Assembly: GCA_025451135.1 (NCBI GenBank)
Contig: JANWKW010000007.1
Location: 1 to 12,898, forward strand
Source of the DNA: Vulcanimicrobiia bacterium
GTDB taxonomy: Bacteria; Vulcanimicrobiota; Vulcanimicrobiia; Vulcanimicrobiales; Vulcanimicrobiaceae
Direction of reading: 5' to 3'
DNA: 12,898 nt
The position numbers and the translations under genes are program-made. Below are positions 6,226 to 12,898 of this stretch, piece after piece (the stretch's first letter is position 1; the number at the start of each line of letters is the position of its first letter). The notes below the pieces were generated by a model, which saw nothing but the letters and a program-made list of their open reading frames with translations, did not search any database and was not told the origin of the DNA.

Positions 6226-6825
6226 ATGAAGCTTCGCACTCTTGGAGCCATCGCAGCCTTCGCGCTGATCGCCCCGGTCGTCGCGCTCGCCGCGGGTTGG
6301 ATGCCGGGCGTCACCAACGCGCCCTCGCGCTTCTCCGGACCCGGCGTCTATACCGGCGCACCGGCGCTGCCCGTCACCCTCTCGATGGTGATCGCCGGCG
6401 GCGGCCCGGCCGACTTCCAGACGACCACGCTGGTCGGCGTGCTGGCCGGTCCGAAGGCCGGTCCGGAAGTCGCGTCCCTGACCAAGAAATTCGGCGCGAC
6501 CAAGGTCGGCAACTTCGTCAAGGTCTTCAACTTCGTCGTCGCCGACACGCTCAAGATCGTCACCGCCAAGCATATCGCGCTGCCGAAGACGCCCAGCCCG
6601 GATCCGAAGAACGGCAAGGCGCTCGCAGCCGCGCTGTGGGGAGCCGGCCAGACCGGCGAGGGCTTCAACGTCGAAGTGATGCTCGATCGCGCCGTCTCGC
6701 ACGGCATCCACGATCAGGTGATGACCGACATCGACGCCAAGTACGGCCTGGCCGCGGATGCGGATTACCACGCCGTGCTCAATCAGGCGATGCACGATCT
6801 CGCCTCGGTCTACGGGCTGAAGTAG
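6226..6825 (+). CDS. Exported protein of unknown function
   Basis: A 199-residue protein that I do not recognise. It has a clear Sec signal peptide (K2, R4; hydrophobic 6-21; likely cleavage after A20-L21-A22), and no cysteine, so no lipidation or disulfides. The mature part has a beta-like N-terminal region (38-75, LPVTLSMVIAGG and TTTLVGVLAG), then mixed alpha/beta with VGNFVKVFNFVVADTLKIV (94-112), and a helical C-terminus (150-199) ending in YGLK. No catalytic motif is seen. Upstream, 6136-6225 (90 bases) separates it from the preceding exported-protein gene and holds no strong ribosome binding site or clear promoter. A strong terminator follows the stop codon, so the unit ends here. Confidence 0.8.
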   Translation: MKLRTLGAIAAFALIAPVVALAAGWMPGVTNAPSRFSGPGVYTGAPALPVTLSMVIAGGGPADFQTTTLVGVLAGPKAGPEVASLTKKFGATKVGNFVKVFNFVVADTLKIVTAKHIALPKTPSPDPKNGKALAAALWGAGQTGEGFNVEVMLDRAVSHGIHDQVMTDIDAKYGLAADADYHAVLNQAMHDLASVYGLK

Positions 6826-6831
6826 TCGCGG

Positions 6832-6869
6832 AAAAAACAGGGGACCTCGCGCTCGCGGGGTCCCTTTTT
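6832..6869. terminator. Bidirectional intrinsic terminator
   Basis: Stem 6841-6850 with 6855-6864 (GGGACC-T-CGC / GCG-G-GGTCCC, one G-U pair) and tetraloop GCTC. TTTTT follows on the plus strand (6865-6869) and AAAAAA precedes it (6832-6837), giving a T-run on the minus strand. It ends the plus-strand exported-protein gene and could end transcripts arriving from the right. Confidence 0.9.
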
Positions 6870-6913
6870 CTGTTGTCGCCGGTTCGGAGGCTCTGCTCCA
6901 AAGGGTCCGGCAG
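6832..6913 (-). ncRNA. Candidate small RNA of about 80 nt
   Basis: A minus-strand promoter (6920-6949) would start RNA near 6913, and the bidirectional hairpin would stop it near 6832. No open reading frame of note lies inside. The RNA would end in the GC-rich terminator hairpin and hold a weak 4-bp GGAG/CTCC stem (6886-6899). Start and end are predicted from the sequence only; it could instead be the tail of the VKOR-like transcript. Confidence 0.35.
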
Positions 6914-6919
6914 ACCGCG

Positions 6920-6949
6920 ATTATACTCAAGCCCGGTCCGGAAACTCAA
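6920..6949 (-). promoter_or_regulatory. Strong-looking sigma70-like promoter at the end of the VKOR-like gene
   Basis: TTGAGT (6944-6949, minus strand), an 18-base spacer and a perfect TATAAT (6920-6925). It reads leftward, away from any gene start, and its -35 overlaps the VKOR-like stop codon. Copies of GGTCCGG lie at 6904-6910 and 6935-6941, 31 bases apart. Confidence 0.5.
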
Positions 6950-7344
6950 TATGATAAATTGTATAACCAGAAGAAAAGCGGCACCAGCAGCCAGTTGGTC
7001 GCATGCGCCGTCCAGCAGTACGGGCAGGCCCGGCGGGTGACGAACAGCAGGCTGTACGCGAGCACCAGCGAGACGACGGCCGGCCCGATCGACACGATCG
7101 CGATCGCCAGCACCAGCCACGGCAGATGCAGGGCCCAGGCGAACCAGACTCCGAGCGCCGCGGCCGGGTAGTAGAACGCCCCGAGCAGCGCGTTGGGCGG
7201 CCCGAAGAGCCGGGCCCGGGGCGATTCGACCACGCTCGGCTCGGTCAGTTCGCCCCGCTCGGCCCGCCGGCTCTTAGCAAGCATGAAAAGGGCGGTGTGA
7301 AGACCAACACCGCAAAGAATCGTGATCGCTATTCGAATCGGCAT
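6946..7344 (-). CDS. Short VKOR-like membrane protein with a CPYC motif
   Basis: A 132-residue integral membrane protein resembling vitamin K epoxide reductase (VKOR), which oxidises periplasmic dithiols through quinones. The VKOR marks are S41 followed by RLFGPPNALLGAFYYP (45-60, the S...FG-P-N-LLG block), a hydrophobic region with about four spans (3-22, 50-71, 76-102, 111-130), and C107-P-Y-C110 at the head of the last span. The two loop cysteines that pass electrons in classic VKOR are absent from positions 23-40; the only other cysteine is C11 in the first span. It may therefore need an external thiol partner or act differently. The ATG at 7344 has GGGGGAGG ending three bases away. It is head to head with the VTT-domain gene, with only about 12 bases between starts. 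Confidence 0.8.
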   Translation of the reverse strand: MPIRIAITILCGVGLHTALFMLAKSRRAERGELTEPSVVESPRARLFGPPNALLGAFYYPAAALGVWFAWALHLPWLVLAIAIVSIGPAVVSLVLAYSLLFVTRRACPYCWTAHATNWLLVPLFFWLYNLSY

Positions 7345-7356
7345 CGGCCTCCCCCG

Positions 7357-8004
7357 GTGAGCAAGACGCTCAGGCGTCTGCTCGCCCTCGCAATCATGCT
7401 GGTCTCTTTCGCGTTGGCGTTCTTCGTCATCCGCTACCAGCATCACGTGGACGACTTCATCCGTCACGTCGGCGTGCTGGCGTATCCGATCGCCATCATC
7501 GTGTTCGTCGCGGTCGCCTCGGCTCCGTTCTCGATGACCGACGCGCTCGCGATCATGAACGGCTCGATCTTCGGCCCGCTCTGGGGATCGGTGCTCAATG
7601 CGGTCGGGCTGGTGTTCGCGTCGATGATCGGCTACTGGATCAATCAGCGCGCCTCGCACCTGCTCGATCTCGAAGCCGCGCTCGAACGGCTGCCGCACTG
7701 GGTGAAGCGGTTCCCGGTCGGTTCGCCCGCGTTTCTGCTCTCGGTCCGCGTGATCCCCGGCTTCGGCGGGACGATCGCGACCGCGACCGCCGCGACCTTC
7801 AAAGTGCCGCTCTGGGTCCACATGTGGACGTTCTGCGCGATCGCGATCCCGATCTGCACGGTGCTGGCGATCTTCGGCGATCGCGCGACCGTCTTCGTGC
7901 ACGCGTACGAGCATAAGGCGCACGACTATTACGAGGCCCACCGGCCGCACTTCCACAACCCGTTCCGGCACGAGCCGAGCCCGTCCCCGAAAGCGAGTCC
8001 ATGA
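7357..8004 (+). CDS. TVP38/TMEM64-type VTT-domain membrane protein
   Basis: A 215-residue integral membrane protein of the VTT (DedA-like, formerly SNARE_assoc) superfamily, implicated in lipid scrambling or membrane homeostasis. The first span is at 5-24, then a re-entrant-like segment with NGSIFGPLWGSVLNAVGL (about 68-86), the conserved R-V-I-P-G-F-G-G loop near residues 130-137, and later spans. The tail is His-rich (about 187-208; HAYEHKAHDYYEAHRPHFH). I chose GTG at 7357. GTG at 7297 is the alternative: it is preceded by AAGGG with a four-base gap and adds 20 basic residues, but would overlap the divergent VKOR-like gene. The TGA overlaps the RNase D start as ATGA, suggesting co-translation. 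Precise substrate unknown. Confidence 0.82.
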   Translation: MSKTLRRLLALAIMLVSFALAFFVIRYQHHVDDFIRHVGVLAYPIAIIVFVAVASAPFSMTDALAIMNGSIFGPLWGSVLNAVGLVFASMIGYWINQRASHLLDLEAALERLPHWVKRFPVGSPAFLLSVRVIPGFGGTIATATAATFKVPLWVHMWTFCAIAIPICTVLAIFGDRATVFVHAYEHKAHDYYEAHRPHFHNPFRHEPSPSPKASP

Positions 8005-9165
8005 CCGACATCGTCGCGTCCTACGACGCGTTACCGGCGCTCTGCGAGCGCGTCGCCAAGGCCGCCCGCGTCGGCGTCGACACCGAGTTCCACGCGGAGC
8101 GGACCTACGCGCCGCGCTTGATGGTCGTGCAGCTGGCCTTCGAGGACGGCTCGGTGGAGGTCGACCCGATCGCCATCCCGGATCTCGACGCGCTCTCGGT
8201 CGCGCTCGGCGAGACGACCGTGGTCGGACACGCGCTCTCGAGCGATCTCAAGATCTTCGCCGACCGGTTCGGGCGCGTGCCGTCGAAGGTGTTCGATTGC
8301 CAGGTCGCGGCCTCGTTCCTCGGGTATGGCATGCAGGTCTCGCTCGCGGATCTCGTCCGCGACGTCTGCAAGGTCCGGCTGGCGAAATCGCAGACGGTCA
8401 GCGACTGGTCGGCGCGCCCGTTCACGCCCAAGCAGATCGACTACCTGGTCGACGACGTGAACTATCTGTTCGCCTTGCAAGACGCGCTGACGGAGCGGCT
8501 CGCATCGGCCGGACGGCTCGAGTGGGCGCTGGCCGAATCGGCCCAGCTCGGCGAGATGGATCGCTACCGCAGCGACGAGCGCCGCGGATTGCTGCGCATC
8601 TCCGGCTCGAACCGGATGAACCGGCGCGAACTAGGCGTGCTCTCGCAGCTGCTCGTCCTGCGAGACCGGATCGCGCGCGAACGCGACATCCCGCCGAAGT
8701 ACGTGATGCCCGACGACGTGATGGCGGGCCTCGCGACCCTGCGTCCCAAGCACGCCGAGGACTTGGCCCAACTGCGTCGCCTGGACGCCGGCATGCGGCG
8801 CAACCTGGGCGACGCGATCCTGGCCGCGGTCGCGCGCGGCGAGGCCATCCCGGAAGAGGACCTGCCCGAAAAGGCCGCCCGCCCGCTCGGCAACGCCCGC
8901 GAGACCCTGGTCGCCCTGCTCGGGGTGGCCGCCGGAGAGATCGCGCGGGGTCACGACCTGCCCCAAAGCCGGGTCGTCCCACGGGCCGCCCTGGAGCGGG
9001 TCGCCCGGGAGATCCCGAGCGATCGCGAGGCGTTCGCGCGGACGCTGGGGATCGAGGGCTGGCGCTTGGAGCTGATCGGCGATCCCCTCTGGGGACTGCT
9101 TTGCGGCACCGGAGTAGCTCGCGTCGAAGGCTACCTCGAGGGCGACCCCAAAATAGTCTTCACCC

Positions 9166-9191
<26 letters not shown>
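8001..9191 (+). CDS. rnd: Ribonuclease D
   Basis: A 396-residue cytosolic 3'-5' exoribonuclease that trims tRNA precursors and other structured RNA ends. The DEDDy exonuclease domain is complete: D27 and E29 in VDTEF, D82 in HALSSDLKIF, and Y148-x3-D152 in DYLVDD. Two HRDC-like helical regions follow (about 210-285 and 295-370), as in full-length RNase D. The start ATG overlaps the stop of the preceding gene as ATGA. The 3' end overlaps the aconitase start by 26 bases. The operon position between a membrane protein and aconitase is not a standard arrangement and may reflect compact packing rather than a shared task. Confidence 0.95.
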
Positions 9192-11913
<2,722 letters not shown>

Positions 11914-11920
11914 CCTCCTC

Positions 11921-11951
11921 GAAGGCCCGTTGCGATGAGCGACGGGCCTTC
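11921..11951 (+). promoter_or_regulatory. 13-bp hairpin with the TMEM175 start codon in its loop
   Basis: GAAGGCCCGT (11921-11930) and ACGGGCCTTC (11942-11951) are exact inverted copies. Inner TGC/GCG adds three pairs (one G-U), leaving loop GATGA (11934-11938) with the ATG at 11935. The likely ribosome binding site GAAGG is in the 5' arm. No T-run follows, so it is a poor intrinsic terminator as read. Confidence 0.75.
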
Positions 11952-12597
11952 TCAATCGGTGCTCGACCCGCGCGACGAGCGCGTGATCCACCGTCTCGAA
12001 GCGTTCTCCGATATCGTGATCGGATTCTCGCTGGCGTTGCTGGCGATCAACCTGGTCGCGCCGCAGAGCGTCGCCGAAATCCCGGGCCACGCGACCGAAC
12101 TCGCGACGTTCTTCGTCTGCTTCTTCCTGATCGCGTTCTTGTGGTGGTTCCATAACCGCGTCTTTGCGCATCTCTACGTCGCGTCGGTGGGCTCGATCGT
12201 CTTGAACATCGCGATGCTCGCCGGGGTGGTGATGCTGGTCTATACCGCCCAGATCGTCTCCAACGTCGCCAAGGCCGTCCACCCGTTCGACGTGCACGGG
12301 TACGTGCTCGCGCTCAGCCTGTGGTTGGGCATCTACGGCGTCGTGCTGGTCCTGCTGGGCGGCATGGGCGCGATCGGCTTGCGCGCGCGATGGATCGAGC
12401 TGAGCGATCCGGTGCGCCGCTGGGGCCTCAAGCAGTCGATCAACGGGCTGGTCGGGGGAGCCGTCGTCGTCCTGATCGGCGTGCTGATGCCGCGGCTGCC
12501 GATCGCCTATGCGGGGTTCGTCTCGCTCCTCGCGTTCGCCACACTCATCGTCGAGCGCTACCTGGTGCCGCGGCTGATCGCGCGAGCGGCGACGTGA
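11935..12597 (+). CDS. TMEM175-family (DUF1211) membrane protein, first of two tandem copies
   Basis: A 220-residue, six-span inner-membrane protein of the TMEM175 family; bacterial members form tetrameric potassium-permeable channels. The signature R20-x3-F24-S25-D26 (RLEAFSD) opens the pore helix, which continues IVIGFSLALLAINL. A second family mark is FLWWFHNRVFAHL (68-80). Probable spans: 24-42, 57-72, 86-105, 122-145, 168-186 and 190-208. The pore helix has GF-x-LA in place of the usual IA-x-T segment, so this is a divergent branch and channel function is inferred. The ATG is in the loop of the hairpin at 11921-11951; GTG at 11959 (residue 9) is an alternative start that would lie outside the hairpin. 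The stop overlaps the second paralogue as GTGA. Confidence 0.87.
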   Translation: MSDGPSQSVLDPRDERVIHRLEAFSDIVIGFSLALLAINLVAPQSVAEIPGHATELATFFVCFFLIAFLWWFHNRVFAHLYVASVGSIVLNIAMLAGVVMLVYTAQIVSNVAKAVHPFDVHGYVLALSLWLGIYGVVLVLLGGMGAIGLRARWIELSDPVRRWGLKQSINGLVGGAVVVLIGVLMPRLPIAYAGFVSLLAFATLIVERYLVPRLIARAAT

Positions 12598-12898
12598 GCG
12601 CGCCGGAACCGGCGGCGGTCGACCACGCGCTCCTGCAGCGGGTCGAGATCTTCAGCGACGTCGTGCTCGGCTTCTGTCTGGCGGAGCTGGGCCTAAGCCT
12701 CTCCTTGCCCGTCGACAAGGGGCATATCATCGACGTCCTGACCAAGCCGTGGGGCCTGGTCGCGTTCGTCTGGACGTTCGGGACGATCTGCCTGCTGTGG
12801 GTGCGCAACAACCATCTTTTCAAGCATTACTTCATCCCGAACAGCTTCAGCATCGCGCTGAACTTCGGGCAGCTCGGCGCGGCCGTGCTGATGGTCTA
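12594..12898 (+). CDS. TMEM175-family membrane protein, second tandem copy (cut by window end)
   Basis: The first 101 codons of a second TMEM175-type gene. GTG at 12594-12596 overlaps the preceding TGA (GTGA), implying coupled translation. Residues 16-22 read RVEIFSD, the family signature, then VVLGFCLAELGLSLSLP; residues 69-79 read WVRNNHLFKHY, matching the W-x3-H-x-LF block. Spans are visible at about 20-38, 54-70 and 84-100; the rest lies outside the window. A glutamate (E31) sits within the predicted pore helix, where bacterial TMEM175 has small or hydrophobic residues. Sequence similarity to the first copy is limited to the signatures, so this is an old duplication. The two subunits may assemble together, an inference from coupling. 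Confidence 0.82.
   Translation, partial: MSAPEPAAVDHALLQRVEIFSDVVLGFCLAELGLSLSLPVDKGHIIDVLTKPWGLVAFVWTFGTICLLWVRNNHLFKHYFIPNSFSIALNFGQLGAAVLMV

Noticed and set aside
5122..6930. A 602-codon open frame on the minus strand covering the Nudix gene and both exported-protein genes
   Set aside because: Only the last 178 or so codons encode a recognisable Nudix protein. The rest lies opposite two plus-strand genes with good signal peptides and has Arg/Asp/Gly-rich low-complexity composition, typical of a GC-rich antisense frame.

Overview
The window looks like a chromosomal segment of a GC-rich, probably aerobic, free-living bacterium. Codon third positions are strongly G/C. GTG and TTG starts are common, and several neighbouring genes overlap by four bases (TTGA, GTGA, ATGA). 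Small secreted proteins of no known family sit next to housekeeping genes (aconitase, RNase D, BolA/Grx4). My tentative lineage guess is Candidatus Eremiobacterota/WPS-2 or a similar little-studied GC-rich phylum. This rests on gene style only, not on a phylogenetic marker. I see no mobile element, CRISPR array, tRNA, rRNA or phage gene.

Region 1 (1-3067, all minus strand) reads as one six-gene transcription unit. In transcription order it holds a TTG-started secreted lipoprotein with a carbohydrate-binding-like module and a C-terminal domain ending in an ELHP motif; a second lipoprotein coupled to it by a TTGA overlap; an 80-residue single-span membrane protein; BolA; a Grx4-type monothiol glutaredoxin with a CGFT active site; and the 5' end of a rhodanese-type sulfurtransferase cut by the window edge. 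The last three suggest iron-sulfur or sulfur trafficking. A divergent promoter pair with -35 boxes in an inverted repeat lies at 3101-3176.

Region 2 (3148-5658) holds a zinc-free MDR oxidoreductase on the plus strand, convergent with a minus-strand pair: a Nudix hydrolase translationally coupled to a LACTB2-like metallo-beta-lactamase-fold hydrolase.

Region 3 (5719-6870) holds two small exported proteins of unknown function and a bidirectional intrinsic terminator. Facing the terminator from the right is a promoter (TTGAGT, 18-base spacer, TATAAT) that would make an RNA of about 80 nt with no evident reading frame, a candidate small RNA.

Region 4 (6946-12898) starts with a short VKOR-like membrane protein on the minus strand, head to head with a plus-strand series: a TVP38/VTT-domain membrane protein, RNase D, aconitase AcnA, and two tandem TMEM175-type channel subunits, the second cut by the window end. 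The ATG of the first TMEM175 gene sits in the loop of a 13-bp hairpin just after acnA. The five genes are tightly packed or overlapping and are probably co-transcribed, possibly with attenuation at this hairpin.

I did not find a clearly new defence or biosynthetic system. The most unusual items are the start-codon hairpin, the candidate small RNA, the VKOR-like protein lacking relay cysteines, and the paired TMEM175 genes.
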